The translations under genes were made by a program, and so were the position numbers. A stretch of DNA of 64,000 nt from Candidatus Saccharimonadota bacterium (lineage in GTDB: Bacteria > Patescibacteriota > Saccharimonadia > Saccharimonadales > Saccharimonadaceae). Location of the stretch: positions 62,001 to 126,000 of the forward strand of contig JAQBRS010000003.1 in assembly GCA_028286395.1 (NCBI GenBank), given 5' to 3'. Below, piece after piece: positions 7,478-16,115 of this stretch (positions are counted from its first letter, which is position 1; each line of letters begins with the position of its first letter). The notes beneath the pieces are model-generated. The model had not been told where the DNA came from and did no database searches. It saw nothing but the letters and a program-made list of their open reading frames with translations.

Positions 7478-9112
7478 ATGTTCGAGGGTGGTATTAGCTT
7501 CAACAAAGATTCCGACAGGGCACTCCGGCTTATCGGCCTCCTTGGAACGCCTATTTTTGTGGGGTACAACCTTCTTGTCTTCTTTGGTATTGCACACAGT
7601 CCGAACTACAGCGGTAATCTGACCTGCCTCGTCATATCCGCCTTATGGCTCGCTGCTGGTGCATATCACTTCTTTGCACCGATCCGATCAATGGCGCAGA
7701 TGCTATTCCGAATCGTCATGTACCATATCATCACGATCGCGACTTTGATGTTTATTACAGGCTTTATCGAGCCGTTTACCTCATCGGTTGTGTTGCTGTT
7801 CTTGGCATATAACGTTTATTTCGGCCGAAAAGCATTGTTACTCAGTATTGCGTCTTTCATCGTCGCTGCAGTTATTGATATCATCATTCGTTACCCAAGT
7901 GATCATACGATTGTCGCAAATAACCTTATCGGTATAGCTGCCATCACCGTACTAGGAGTTGCGCTCGTTGGTATCATCATGGCCCAGGAAACACGTCGTC
8001 AGACACTCATCCACAGTCAGATACAAGAACGCCTGCAGTATGATCGAGTCCTGACGATTATCAACAACTTGTCAGACGCTACCTTTAGCACCGACGAAAA
8101 GGGTAATGTCTTGATGTATAACGCTGCTTGCCTCAACTTGCTCGACACAAACGACAACCTCAAGGGCGCGAACATTAGCTCGCTATTCAAACTGACTGGT
8201 GCGGACAAGAAATCCGTGCAGTTATTCGACATTTTGAGTGAAGCACGAAAAACGGTTCGTCGTGATGATATTAGCCATACCTATGACGATGGTGAAGAGA
8301 TTCGTCTAGAGATGACCTACGCGCCAATCAAAAGCACGTATAGCCGTCGTAAAAAGGGCCAAGTTCAAGGTGGATTTATCCTGATTGTGCGTGACGTTAC
8401 AAAACAAAAGAGCCTCGAAGAAGAGCGTGACGAATTTATTAGCGTTGTCAGCCATGAGCTACGTACGCCAATTACGATTGTCGAGGGGACGCTTTCCAAC
8501 CTTCAGGTCATGATGGATATGCCAACCAAACCTGAGGAGAGTGTGCTAAAAGGCTCTATTGGTACCGCGCACGATCAAGTACTGTACCTCGCAAAGATGG
8601 TAAATGACCTCAGTACGCTTTCACGAGCTGAACGAGGCGTTGCCGATGCTGGCGAGGACATCAATGTCGAAGAGCTGATGCACAAACTCCATAAAGAGTA
8701 CGAAAAAGCCGCAACTGCGCGAAAACTACACCTTAATCTTGATTTGGGCACGAAGCTCGGTACGATTCACGTCAGTCGCCTCTATGTAGAGGAATTGCTG
8801 CAGAACTTCATTACAAATGCGATTAAGTACACAAACGAAGGGAGCATCACCGTCACCGCTAAGGCGAAAAAAGGTGTCATTCTCTTTTCAGTGAAAGATA
8901 GCGGTATCGGCATTAGCAGAGGTGATCAGCAAAAGATCTTCGCCAAGTTCTACCGAAGCGAAGACTACCGTATCCGTGAAACGAATGGCACTGGACTAGG
9001 CCTGTACGTATCAGCAAAGCTCGCCCACAAGATCGGCACCCAGATTAATGTCAGCAGCCGACTGAATCATGGTTCGACTTTCAGCTTCGAACTTCCTCAA
9101 GTAACTAAGTAG
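7478..9112 (+). CDS. Membrane sensor histidine kinase with PAS domain
   Basis: A 544-residue kinase: about six membrane segments (20-175), a PAS domain (about 190-300, DATFSTDEKGNVLMYN), an HisKA dimerisation domain with the phospho-acceptor His in SVVSHELRTPI (about residue 326), and an HATPase domain with N box QNFITNAIKYTN, G1 DSGIGIS and G2 GTGLGLYVS. No response regulator is adjacent. TATAAT at 7463-7468 ends 9 nt before ATG 7478. The stop region overlaps the convergent glycosyltransferase by 8 nt. Confidence 0.9.
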   Translation: MFEGGISFNKDSDRALRLIGLLGTPIFVGYNLLVFFGIAHSPNYSGNLTCLVISALWLAAGAYHFFAPIRSMAQMLFRIVMYHIITIATLMFITGFIEPFTSSVVLLFLAYNVYFGRKALLLSIASFIVAAVIDIIIRYPSDHTIVANNLIGIAAITVLGVALVGIIMAQETRRQTLIHSQIQERLQYDRVLTIINNLSDATFSTDEKGNVLMYNAACLNLLDTNDNLKGANISSLFKLTGADKKSVQLFDILSEARKTVRRDDISHTYDDGEEIRLEMTYAPIKSTYSRRKKGQVQGGFILIVRDVTKQKSLEEERDEFISVVSHELRTPITIVEGTLSNLQVMMDMPTKPEESVLKGSIGTAHDQVLYLAKMVNDLSTLSRAERGVADAGEDINVEELMHKLHKEYEKAATARKLHLNLDLGTKLGTIHVSRLYVEELLQNFITNAIKYTNEGSITVTAKAKKGVILFSVKDSGIGISRGDQQKIFAKFYRSEDYRIRETNGTGLGLYVSAKLAHKIGTQINVSSRLNHGSTFSFELPQVTK

Positions 9113-10238
9113 TTTGCTTTGGCGCTTTAACGAGGCGGCCCTTCCAGGTCACGGCTTTTTGGGCGTAGCGAATGGCGCTCATAATAACAAGAACGGCTTC
9201 TTGAATCGTTGCATATGGCCACAAGAATCCGCCGATAAGCCAAGCACTCTTCCATACTTTGCGAAGATACAGCGCATAAAGACCCGTAAACAACAGATAA
9301 AAAATACCGCCAATAAGCTGATTAACACCCCAACCGACGAACACGCCGGATAAGATCACGAGTAGTGGAGCGGACACGATCAACAAATCCAACCCAGCGA
9401 TCACCATATTCACAGGTTTGCCGCCAAGTAGTGGGAATAGCAGGCGAATACTCGTGCCAACTTGTGAGCTCCACTTCTTTTCATACGAAATCCCTAGTAG
9501 CTCGGTACCAATGAGGAATCGATACTTGTTAGAGGCCATGAGATCAGCCGAAAAGCGTGATTCGGGCTGAATAGCGTCTGCAAACCGGGTAAAGCCCTGC
9601 CACCTGTCTAAGAGCGTCTGGCGATGAATCATCCAAGCACCACTTGCCGTCGCTGGGAAGTCTTTACGGTGGAACATGATCTCCCAGAAATAGCGGAGGG
9701 GAGAGAAGAATGCACTGGCGCGTGGTGTATCTTCACGACGAGGCAAGACCGATACCATCAAGGCGTCTTCCTGCAACGTATACGCGACAAGCTGCTCAAT
9801 CGACTCAGGACTTAACCTGGTATCAACATCCATAAATAAGACATACGTGCCACTGGCCTGCTCTAAAAGTCCTTGTAGGGCATGATTCTTACCGAGCCAA
9901 CCGCCGGGCAGCTTCGATCCTTCAACAAAGCGAATACCCTCATGGGCAAACGCTTTAATGAGAGCGGACGTATCGTCGCCCGATAGGTCATCGAGAACGA
10001 TAATTTCTAGTTTCGGATACGTACTAGCGATGACTCGTTCCAGTGAATCAGTCATTGCGTGCGTTTCATTACGAGCGGGGATACAGACTGTTACGCTCGG
10101 AAGTGACTCTTTAGAGCCAACACCAGTCATGAGCGTCTTCATCTTGAAATGGGTATACGCGTACCGGAGTCGCACAGCGGCTAATAAAAACATTCCTAGA
10201 AGTACTGCGTAAAGTACATAAAGTAAAACCTGAAGCAT
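9105..10238 (-). CDS. GT2 family membrane glycosyltransferase
   Basis: A 377-residue protein with an N-terminal membrane helix, a GT-A catalytic domain (VTVCIPARNE, IIVLDDLSGDDT, FMDVDTRLSPE as DxD site), and a C-terminal block of three to four membrane segments. The layout resembles CrtQ-like or cell-surface polysaccharide transferases acting at the inner membrane face; the acceptor is unknown. TGCTATGAT ends 8 nt before ATG 10238 on the minus strand, a leaderless arrangement. Confidence 0.82.
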   Translation of the reverse strand: MLQVLLYVLYAVLLGMFLLAAVRLRYAYTHFKMKTLMTGVGSKESLPSVTVCIPARNETHAMTDSLERVIASTYPKLEIIVLDDLSGDDTSALIKAFAHEGIRFVEGSKLPGGWLGKNHALQGLLEQASGTYVLFMDVDTRLSPESIEQLVAYTLQEDALMVSVLPRREDTPRASAFFSPLRYFWEIMFHRKDFPATASGAWMIHRQTLLDRWQGFTRFADAIQPESRFSADLMASNKYRFLIGTELLGISYEKKWSSQVGTSIRLLFPLLGGKPVNMVIAGLDLLIVSAPLLVILSGVFVGWGVNQLIGGIFYLLFTGLYALYLRKVWKSAWLIGGFLWPYATIQEAVLVIMSAIRYAQKAVTWKGRLVKAPKQTT

Positions 10239-10260
10239 CTTTATCTATCATAGCATCCCC

Positions 10261-10321
10261 TTGACGACAGAGGGAATAAAAGCTACAATGATCTTGACAG
10301 TCTGCAGTAGCAGGCTATTTT
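10261..10321 (+). promoter_or_regulatory. Tandem sigma-70-type promoters of secE-nusG
   Basis: TTGACG 10261-10266 and TACAAT 10284-10289 are separated by 17 nt. A second pair, TTGACA 10294-10299 and TATTTT 10316-10321, has a 16-nt spacer. The second spacer contains a 7-bp hairpin (AGTCTGC/GCAGGCT) whose 3' side runs into a T-rich tract, so transcripts from the first promoter could also pause there. Confidence 0.6.
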
Positions 10322-10364
10322 TATTGAGAACGATAAAGGGAACAAAGAAAGTAGGAAGGCTAAC

Positions 10365-10619
10365 GTGGCTACCGCAAAAAAGACACTCAAGGTAACGAAA
10401 GAGCGCAAAGCTCCGACTAACCCTTTCATCAAGACTTTATTCGCCATTGGCGGCTACTTCCGAGGAGCCTGGATTGAACTTCGTCTTGTACGTTGGCCAA
10501 CCCGTAGTGCGACTTGGGGACTCACGTTTGCAGTGATCCTCTTTAGTGCCTTCTTCGTCGTCGTTATTCTGCTGCTCGACATATTATTTAAGTACGTTTT
10601 TGAATTAATTCTAAAGTAA
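10365..10619 (+). CDS. secE: SecE preprotein translocase subunit
   Basis: An 84-residue single-span SecE: basic N-terminus, the conserved amphipathic segment ending LRLVRWPTRSATWGLT, and one membrane helix (about 54-78). It stabilises SecY in the Sec channel. Start is GTG 10365 with an AGGAAGG ribosome site. nusG follows 13 nt later, the usual bacterial secE-nusG pair; the secY partner is outside the window. Confidence 0.92.
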   Translation: MATAKKTLKVTKERKAPTNPFIKTLFAIGGYFRGAWIELRLVRWPTRSATWGLTFAVILFSAFFVVVILLLDILFKYVFELILK

Positions 10620-10632
10620 GGATCAAAACACA

Positions 10633-11178
10633 ATGTCAACCAATCGCTATGACTCATCACGACAATGGTACGCCATTCACACCTACAGCGGCTACGAAGA
10701 AAAAGTAGCAGATAGCATTCGCCAACGTATTAACGCAGTCGACATGGCCGACAAGATCTTTGACGTTATGGTACCGAAAGAAAAGCAAATCGAAATTAAA
10801 AACGGTAAACGAAAAGTCGTCGACAAGAAAATCTTCCAAGGCTACGCCCTTGTTGAGATGAAACTCACCGACGAAACATGGTACATCGTCCGTAACACCC
10901 CTGGTGTCACCGGCTTTGTTGGAACCAGCACGCAACCAACCCCTGTCTCTGACGACGAAATTCGTAAGATCAAGAAGCGTATGGGCGTTGAAGATCCAAA
11001 GCACTTCATCGACTTCTCTGAGGGCGAAGTAGTCAGCATCACCGACGGTCCTTTCAAGGGCTTCGACGGTGCTATCTCTGAAATCGACAACCAAAAGGGT
11101 AAAGTTAAAGTTATGGTCAGCATGTTTGGCCGTGATACTTCTGTCGAGCTCGACGCGCTTCAAGTTAAAAAGGTTTAG
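10633..11178 (+). CDS. nusG: Transcription termination/antitermination factor NusG
   Basis: A 181-residue NusG with an NGN domain (WYAIHTYSGYEEKVADSI near residue 13 and KIFQGYALVEMKLTDETW) and a C-terminal KOW domain (GEVVSITDGPFKGFDGAI). It binds RNA polymerase and links it to Rho or the ribosome. It has an AAGGA site before ATG 10633, directly downstream of secE. Confidence 0.96.
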   Translation: MSTNRYDSSRQWYAIHTYSGYEEKVADSIRQRINAVDMADKIFDVMVPKEKQIEIKNGKRKVVDKKIFQGYALVEMKLTDETWYIVRNTPGVTGFVGTSTQPTPVSDDEIRKIKKRMGVEDPKHFIDFSEGEVVSITDGPFKGFDGAISEIDNQKGKVKVMVSMFGRDTSVELDALQVKKV

Positions 11179-11181
11179 TCT

Positions 11182-11406
11182 ATGTCTCCAGAAAATGGCA
11201 CACCACAACCAGCATCACGCGAATTCGTCCACACAATGGACTACGTTCGTCTCGCTGAAGTATCAGAAAATCCTCGTAACGTTGAAGTAGTCTATCAAGA
11301 ACTCCTTCGTCGTAGCGCCAGCCCTGATGTAAAAGCAGATCCGTTATTCCAACACGTTTGGGATATCGTCGCTTTGCACCGACGCGAGCTTTTACAAGAT
11401 TCTTAA
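11182..11406 (+). CDS. 74-residue protein of unknown function between nusG and rplK
   Basis: A small soluble, charged protein (core FVHTMDYVRLAEVSENPRN, end WDIVALHRRELLQD) with no domain I recognise. ATG 11182 lies 3 nt after the nusG stop, so it belongs to the secE-nusG unit. The position suggests a lineage-specific accessory of transcription or translation, but this is only context. The promoter of rplK follows. Confidence 0.6.
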   Translation: MSPENGTPQPASREFVHTMDYVRLAEVSENPRNVEVVYQELLRRSASPDVKADPLFQHVWDIVALHRRELLQDS

Positions 11407-11423
11407 CTCTGTCCGCTAACGGA

Positions 11424-11452
11424 TAGACAAGTGCTCTTAAATCTGCTACAAT
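11424..11452 (+). promoter_or_regulatory. Promoter of rplK
   Basis: TAGACA 11424-11429 and TACAAT 11447-11452, spacer 17 nt, with TGC directly before the -10 box (extended -10). Transcription would begin at about 11459, leaving a leader near 50 nt before ATG 11508. Confidence 0.6.
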
Positions 11453-11507
11453 ATCTCAGTTACGCACTAGATAAGCTTCAAAATTATTTAGTACAAGAAA
11501 GAAAATT

Positions 11508-11933
11508 ATGGCAAAGAAAATTATCGGAAATCTTAAACTTCGTATCCCAGCTGGTCGTGCGACTGCAGGTCCTCCTGTTGGTTCAACACTCGGTCAATGG
11601 GGTCTTAATATGATGGATTTCATCAACCCGTTCAACGATGCAACTAAGGATCTTATGGGTAAAGACGTGATCGTTCACATTCAAGTGTACGAAGACCGTT
11701 CATTCACATGGAACTCACTTGGTCAGCCAGTTGACGACATGATCCGCGATGCAGCTGGTATCAAAAAGGGAAGCGCTAAGCCTCATACTGACAAAGTCGG
11801 TAAGATCAGCCGTGCTCAACTTGAAGTTATCGCTGAAATCAAGAAAGACCAACTCAACGCAATCGACGTTGATGGCCGAGTAAAGGTTATCGCTGGTACT
11901 GCTCGTTCTATGGGTGTTGAAGTTACTGAGTAG
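11508..11933 (+). CDS. rplK: Ribosomal protein uL11
   Basis: A 141-residue L11: N-terminal domain with KLRIPAGRATAGPPVGSTLG and a C-terminal RNA-binding domain ending KVIAGTARSMGVEV. It forms the base of the L7/L12 stalk and binds 23S rRNA. The usual partner rplA is not next door: two minus-strand genes separate them. A strong bidirectional terminator follows 16 nt after the stop. Confidence 0.97.
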   Translation: MAKKIIGNLKLRIPAGRATAGPPVGSTLGQWGLNMMDFINPFNDATKDLMGKDVIVHIQVYEDRSFTWNSLGQPVDDMIRDAAGIKKGSAKPHTDKVGKISRAQLEVIAEIKKDQLNAIDVDGRVKVIAGTARSMGVEVTE

Positions 11934-11949
11934 TAGCTTTTCAAAATTA

Positions 11950-11978
11950 AATAAGCTCCGATATATTCGGAGCTTATT
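11950..11978. terminator. Bidirectional terminator between rplK and a minus-strand gene
   Basis: A perfect 12-bp stem (AATAAGCTCCGA 11950-11961 with TCGGAGCTTATT 11967-11978) with a 5-nt loop. A/T flanks on both sides allow termination in either direction. Confidence 0.8.
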
Positions 11979-11980
11979 TC

Positions 11981-12220
11981 TTAACCATCTAATTGAGCAA
12001 CGCTTTGTATAACCTTGTCAGGATCAATATCCCACATAACTTCAGGGGTTACTCCATCAAGATTCGCATTATTCCACCAAATGTTGACGCCCTCTGATGT
12101 ATAGGTCATTTTAAGTCGACCCAATACCCATGCGAGTGCTTCGTCAACATCGCTAAAACTATCAAAAGTTGGTATGCGTTCAGGTTGTAACTCGTGCGAT
12201 CCGGTATTTGTCTCTGTCAT
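11981..12220 (-). CDS. 79-residue protein, possibly MbcA/ParS-antitoxin-like tail
   Basis: A small acidic protein. The C-terminal part (NANLDGVTPEVMWDIDPDKV, then IQSVAQL) loosely resembles the DUF2384/MbcA toxin-binding domain pattern (NPxLxGxTPxE), but no toxin partner is adjacent, so this is a weak guess. TATAAT ends 6 nt before ATG 12220 on the minus strand, consistent with leaderless expression. Confidence 0.55.
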   Translation of the reverse strand: MTETNTGSHELQPERIPTFDSFSDVDEALAWVLGRLKMTYTSEGVNIWWNNANLDGVTPEVMWDIDPDKVIQSVAQLDG

Positions 12221-12344
12221 AAAACTATTATACTCGAAAGATTCTGCGGATGTCGAAGCGATTTTATTGTATACTCACGAAATAGTTACTAATAGTAGGC
12301 CTTGACCGAGCACTGGCTATCCCAGGGAATAGCGACGACGATAT

Positions 12345-14003
12345 TTAGAACTTATCCCGAATATGCGAGAAACTAAAGCCCCAGTCGGCATTAGCCTTCT
12401 TGTGAGGGTTAAAGATGTGTTGTGGGTCAAAGATATCCTTCGATTTACGGAACAGATCAACGATCTCTTTGCCATACATCTGTTCTAGCCATGGGCCACG
12501 TACGAGTCCGTCGTTGTGCTCACCAGATAGTGATCCCTTGTACTTCAAGACTAGTTCATCAACTTCGCGCATGGCTGGAAGCAGTTTTGCACGGTCGTTA
12601 GGGTCTTCAAGCTTCATCAATGGAATAATGTGGAAGTTTCCGTCACCCATGTGTCCAGCAATTGTCGCAAGTAGTTTGTACTTCTTGATGATGTCACGAA
12701 TTTGTGGCAAGAACTCGGGAAGATATTCTGGGTTCACGATCAGGTCATCGATGAATGGGGCAGTGTGCTTGTCTTTCACCTTGCTTCGCAGCAACTGGAA
12801 ACTGTTACGGCGCATAATCCAGAACTTTTCGCTGGCAGCTTCAGTTGGATCTTCTTCGAAGCCGTTGATTTCGTAGCGAGCACGATATGGAGACAACTCT
12901 TTGTGAAGTGTCGTGATCTTGCGTCGGACTTCAGCTTCAGTGTCAGCATTAAATTCAACCATCAGGACAAGCTTCGGGAAGCCACGGAGCAGTTGCATAC
13001 CGTCAGGAATCAACGTGAATAGGAAGTGAACGAAACGCACTGGACCAAGCATCTTGAGGAAGCTCGGCATGAACTTCATCACGAGGAGGAGTGTCGCGTC
13101 GTCGAAACTCTCGAATGTCGCAGGTTTGTGCTTCATGACGGTCTTAATGACGTCACCAAGCTTATCAATATCGTGCATGAACAGCACAAGAAGTCCCGAG
13201 TGCTTTGGACGTGGCACGAGTTTAAAAGTTCCCTCGGTGACGAAACCGAGTGTTCCCTGCGCACCAATAATCATCTGTGTCAGGTCAAAGATACCCGTCT
13301 CACGGTCCCAGACATTCCAAAGATTATAGCCGGTCGAGTTTTTACTGACGTTGGGCTTGGCTGCTTTGATCTTGTCGTAGTTCTTCTCAATCAGCCCAAA
13401 GAGGTCCTTATAGACTTTGCCTTCGAAATCATCCTGCTTCATTTTTTCGTCGAGTTGTTCTTTTTTTAAAGGCTTCACAACACGTTCGATACCGTCAGCG
13501 AAGACGAGCTTCAACTGCGGAACATACAGTTCAGTCTTACCAAACTCGAGTGATTTTTCACCACCAGAGTTGTTATTGATCATCCCACCGACAGACGCAA
13601 GATCACGGCTAGCGGGGTAGCTTGGCAAAAGGTAATCGCCAGTCTCTAGATCAAAGTTACGAAACAGAACACCTGGCTGCGTGACGGCTTTGTCGTCCTT
13701 GACCGAGATAATGTTTTGGAAGTACTTGTTGAAGTCAACGATAATAGAGTCGTTAATCGCTGCACCAGACATATCAGTACCTGCGCTTCGGGCGGTCAAC
13801 GATAGGTCAGGGTTCTTCTTTTTGTGTTCTGAAACGAGCTTTACGGCAGTCTCAACATCCTTCGTATTCTTCGGTTTAATCACTAGTTTTGGAACCAGCT
13901 CAAACATTGATGCGTCATGTGAATAGAACGAAAGTGCTTCAGCTGTATCATCAAGATCCCCAGTGAACCCACGCTCCAAGAGTTCCTTTTTTATATCATC
14001 CAT
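12345..14003 (-). CDS. FAD-linked oxidase, glycolate/D-lactate dehydrogenase type
   Basis: A 552-residue flavoprotein: FAD-binding PP-loop TARSAGTDMSGAA near residue 70, GGMINNNSGGEKSLEFG, and a C-terminal oxidase domain with IAGHMGDGNFHIIP and SGEHNDGLVRGPW. It is a GlcD/DLD-like dehydrogenase acting on 2-hydroxy acids. The frame is open to 14087, but ATG 14003 is right: TTGACA (14039-14034), an 18-nt spacer, TATTCT (14015-14010), then 6 nt to the ATG. This start aligns with the paralogue at 35382-37046. No Fe-S domain or partner is present. Confidence 0.88.
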   Translation of the reverse strand: MDDIKKELLERGFTGDLDDTAEALSFYSHDASMFELVPKLVIKPKNTKDVETAVKLVSEHKKKNPDLSLTARSAGTDMSGAAINDSIIVDFNKYFQNIISVKDDKAVTQPGVLFRNFDLETGDYLLPSYPASRDLASVGGMINNNSGGEKSLEFGKTELYVPQLKLVFADGIERVVKPLKKEQLDEKMKQDDFEGKVYKDLFGLIEKNYDKIKAAKPNVSKNSTGYNLWNVWDRETGIFDLTQMIIGAQGTLGFVTEGTFKLVPRPKHSGLLVLFMHDIDKLGDVIKTVMKHKPATFESFDDATLLLVMKFMPSFLKMLGPVRFVHFLFTLIPDGMQLLRGFPKLVLMVEFNADTEAEVRRKITTLHKELSPYRARYEINGFEEDPTEAASEKFWIMRRNSFQLLRSKVKDKHTAPFIDDLIVNPEYLPEFLPQIRDIIKKYKLLATIAGHMGDGNFHIIPLMKLEDPNDRAKLLPAMREVDELVLKYKGSLSGEHNDGLVRGPWLEQMYGKEIVDLFRKSKDIFDPQHIFNPHKKANADWGFSFSHIRDKF

Positions 14004-14065
14004 AGAAACAGAATAAGCGTTAGGGCTATCACCTGTCAATGACACTGGTAAAAGAGGTGGGATAG

Positions 14066-14142
14066 TGCTATAATATGGATATAACAATCAATGTTGGGAG
14101 ACCGTAAAACAGTCGTTATTACCACAGAAAGGGTTAACACCT
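14066..14142 (+). promoter_or_regulatory. rplA promoter and leader
   Basis: An extended -10 box TGCTATAAT lies at 14066-14074, giving a leader of about 60 nt. The leader contains TGTTGGGAGACC, reminiscent of the GGUGGGAG element of the L1-binding site in 23S rRNA, then AAAGGG as ribosome site. Autoregulation by L1 is an inference. Confidence 0.45.
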
Positions 14143-15171
14143 ATGGCAAAGAAAGCCAATCTGCTTGAAGAAGCAAAAAAACTAGGCCTCGATGTTTCTG
14201 AAAAGAACACCGTCGCACAAATCGAAGCAGCTATTGTTGATGCTCAAGATACCACTTTGGCACCTGCAGTTGCAGTGACCGAAGCGATCATCGTCGAAGA
14301 AGACGTTGAAGCTCCCGCTGAAGTTAAGGTAGCAAAAGCCGGCAAGCGAAGCGCGAAGTCAATCGCTGAAGCAGAAGCTAAGGCTGAAAAAGAAGCTCGT
14401 AAAGAGGCTGGTGATACATCATCTGCTGACGGCGAAGAAGCTTCAATGCCAAAGGGTCCAAAGCCTGTGACTCGTCCACTTCTTGAACGACGTGGCAAAA
14501 AGTACCAAGAAGTAGCAAAACTTATTGAGAAAGACACATTCTACTCACTCGCTCAAGCTGTTGAACTTGCTGCAAAGACAAGTCCAAGCAAGTTTGATGC
14601 TTCAGTTGAAGTTCACGTTCGCTTGAACGTTGACCCACGCCAAGCTGACCAAAACATCCGTACGACAGTCAGCCTTCCAAACGGAACAGGTAAAACTGTT
14701 CGTGTCGCTGTATTTGCACCAGAAGGCGACCATGCTGCAGCTAAAAAAGCTGGTGCTGACGTCGTTGGTGACGAGACATTCCTCGCACAACTTGATAAAG
14801 AACAAATCGACTTCGATATTCTTATCGCGACACCACAGTACATGCCTAAACTTGGTAAGTACGCTCGTCTGCTTGGTCCACGTGGCCTTATGCCTAACCC
14901 TAAGAGCGGTTCAGTTGCAACTGACGTCGCCAAGGCCGTTAGCGAAGCAAAGACTGGTAAAGTTGAATACCGTGTCGACAAGCAAGCTATCGTTCACCTT
15001 AGCATCGGTAAAGTAAGCTTCGGTGCTGAAAAGATCGCTGAAAACGCAAAGAGTTTCTTTGATAGCCTTATTAGCCAAAAGCCACAAAGCATCAAGGGTT
15101 CATTTGTAAAATCGATCAGTATGAGTACCACTCAAGGTCCTAGCATCAAGATTGAGAACTTCGTTAACTAA
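14143..15171 (+). CDS. rplA: Ribosomal protein uL1 with long N-terminal extension
   Basis: A 342-residue protein; L1 is usually about 230 residues. Residues 116-342 are a normal L1 (GRKYQEVAK-like RGKKYQEVAKLIEK, LIATPQYMPKLGKYARLLGP, RGLMPNPKSGSVA). Residues 1-115 are extra: a short helical motif (NLLEEAKKLGLDVSEKNTV) resembling SAP/HeH-type folds, then an Ala/Glu/Lys-rich charged segment. The same frame is continuous with normal codon use, so the extension is real. A promoter and terminator flank it, so rplA is monocistronic. Confidence 0.94.
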   Translation: MAKKANLLEEAKKLGLDVSEKNTVAQIEAAIVDAQDTTLAPAVAVTEAIIVEEDVEAPAEVKVAKAGKRSAKSIAEAEAKAEKEARKEAGDTSSADGEEASMPKGPKPVTRPLLERRGKKYQEVAKLIEKDTFYSLAQAVELAAKTSPSKFDASVEVHVRLNVDPRQADQNIRTTVSLPNGTGKTVRVAVFAPEGDHAAAKKAGADVVGDETFLAQLDKEQIDFDILIATPQYMPKLGKYARLLGPRGLMPNPKSGSVATDVAKAVSEAKTGKVEYRVDKQAIVHLSIGKVSFGAEKIAENAKSFFDSLISQKPQSIKGSFVKSISMSTTQGPSIKIENFVN

Positions 15172-15184
15172 TAACGAACCCTCC

Positions 15185-15223
15185 AAAATAAAAACCGCCT
15201 CATCACGAGGCGATTTTTATTTT
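15185..15223. terminator. Bidirectional terminator after rplA
   Basis: The stem CGCCTC/GAGGCG is extended by A-run/T-run pairs on both sides, with a 5-nt loop (15202-15206). T tracts are present in both directions, serving rplA and the convergent 15232-16011 gene. Confidence 0.8.
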
Positions 15224-15231
15224 GTTCGCTG

Positions 15232-16011
15232 TTAGGCAGCGAGTTGTTCAGATGCGACTGATGGAGTCGTCATCTCGTATTCGTGTAGTTCAATATCACG
15301 ATCAGCAATGTGCGCCTCGGCTTTTTTCAACTGTTCGGCAAGCACGGCAGCAACGCTCTTTAGATCAACCATCTCAAGTTTATTTTTACGTTCTTGTTCT
15401 TCAAGGTCTTTGATCTTTTGCACTGCAATAGTGAGCGCTTCTTTTTGCGCTTCGACGTTTAGCTCACGAATGTACTTTTCGCTCAAGTCATACAAAGCCG
15501 TTTCGTCCAGCATTGCGAATTGACTGATACGTTCAGATACTTCAAGGTGAATTTCACTTCGTGCCTCAAGATTAGGAACATCTTTTTGCCAATAGTAGCC
15601 TGGGATATCAGGTTGAGCTTCGGGACGCATCTTTGCAAGGGGAACGACGGTGGTATCAATATGCGTGGCACTTTGGAAGTGGTGGTCGCGTTGACTCGTC
15701 ATTTCTTTCCGAATAACGTCACGAACGGACCCGATGTTGAGCTGGAGATTATCCTGGCCAAGCCCGTGAAAAATCTGAGCAACTAATTCATTTTTTACTC
15801 GCCAATTGAGCCAGTCTTTAAACTCACCATATTGAGCTTCGACACCTTCTTCGACAATTTGCTCATACGTCTTTGTCTGTTCAGGTTGTTCAAGATATTC
15901 ATCAGTACCACGAACGATCACTTCGTTACTATCAGTCGTTGGCTCAGTCGTATTTTTGGGTAGGGTAACCTCCGAGTAAGTGTTTACTTCGGGGGATACT
16001 ACCAATGTCAT
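15232..16011 (-). CDS. Coiled-coil protein of unknown function
   Basis: A 259-residue soluble protein. The first 45 residues are Thr/Pro/Glu-rich; the middle contains EFKDWLNWRVKNELVAQIF; residues about 185-250 form a likely coiled coil (AQKEALTIAVQKIKDLEEQ and following Leu/Lys/Glu heptads). It has CAGGAG 7-8 nt before ATG 16011. No family recognised. It ends at a shared bidirectional terminator with rplA. Confidence 0.65.
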   Translation of the reverse strand: MTLVVSPEVNTYSEVTLPKNTTEPTTDSNEVIVRGTDEYLEQPEQTKTYEQIVEEGVEAQYGEFKDWLNWRVKNELVAQIFHGLGQDNLQLNIGSVRDVIRKEMTSQRDHHFQSATHIDTTVVPLAKMRPEAQPDIPGYYWQKDVPNLEARSEIHLEVSERISQFAMLDETALYDLSEKYIRELNVEAQKEALTIAVQKIKDLEEQERKNKLEMVDLKSVAAVLAEQLKKAEAHIADRDIELHEYEMTTPSVASEQLAA

Positions 16012-16115
16012 ACGATGCTCCTGAGCTATTTTGATTTTGTAACGTAAGTGCGTTTTTGTTTTGGTGATAACTGCGCTTAACTCCAGTTTAGCACAAGCGA
16101 GAAGAGAGTAAAGGG

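Noticed and set aside
10657-11208. 183-residue open frame on the minus strand opposite nusG
   Set aside because: nusG is unmistakable on the plus strand; the shadow is explained by codon bias and has no start signals.
12221-12344. Small RNA gene after a TATACT box near 12270
   Set aside because: Only a promoter-like box and a short imperfect hairpin (GCTATCCC/GGGAATAGC) are present; these are better read as the end of the minus-strand FAD oxidase message.
12415-12876. Plus-strand open frames opposite the FAD oxidase
   Set aside because: Low-complexity Ser-rich translations with no ribosome site; the minus-strand enzyme is intact.
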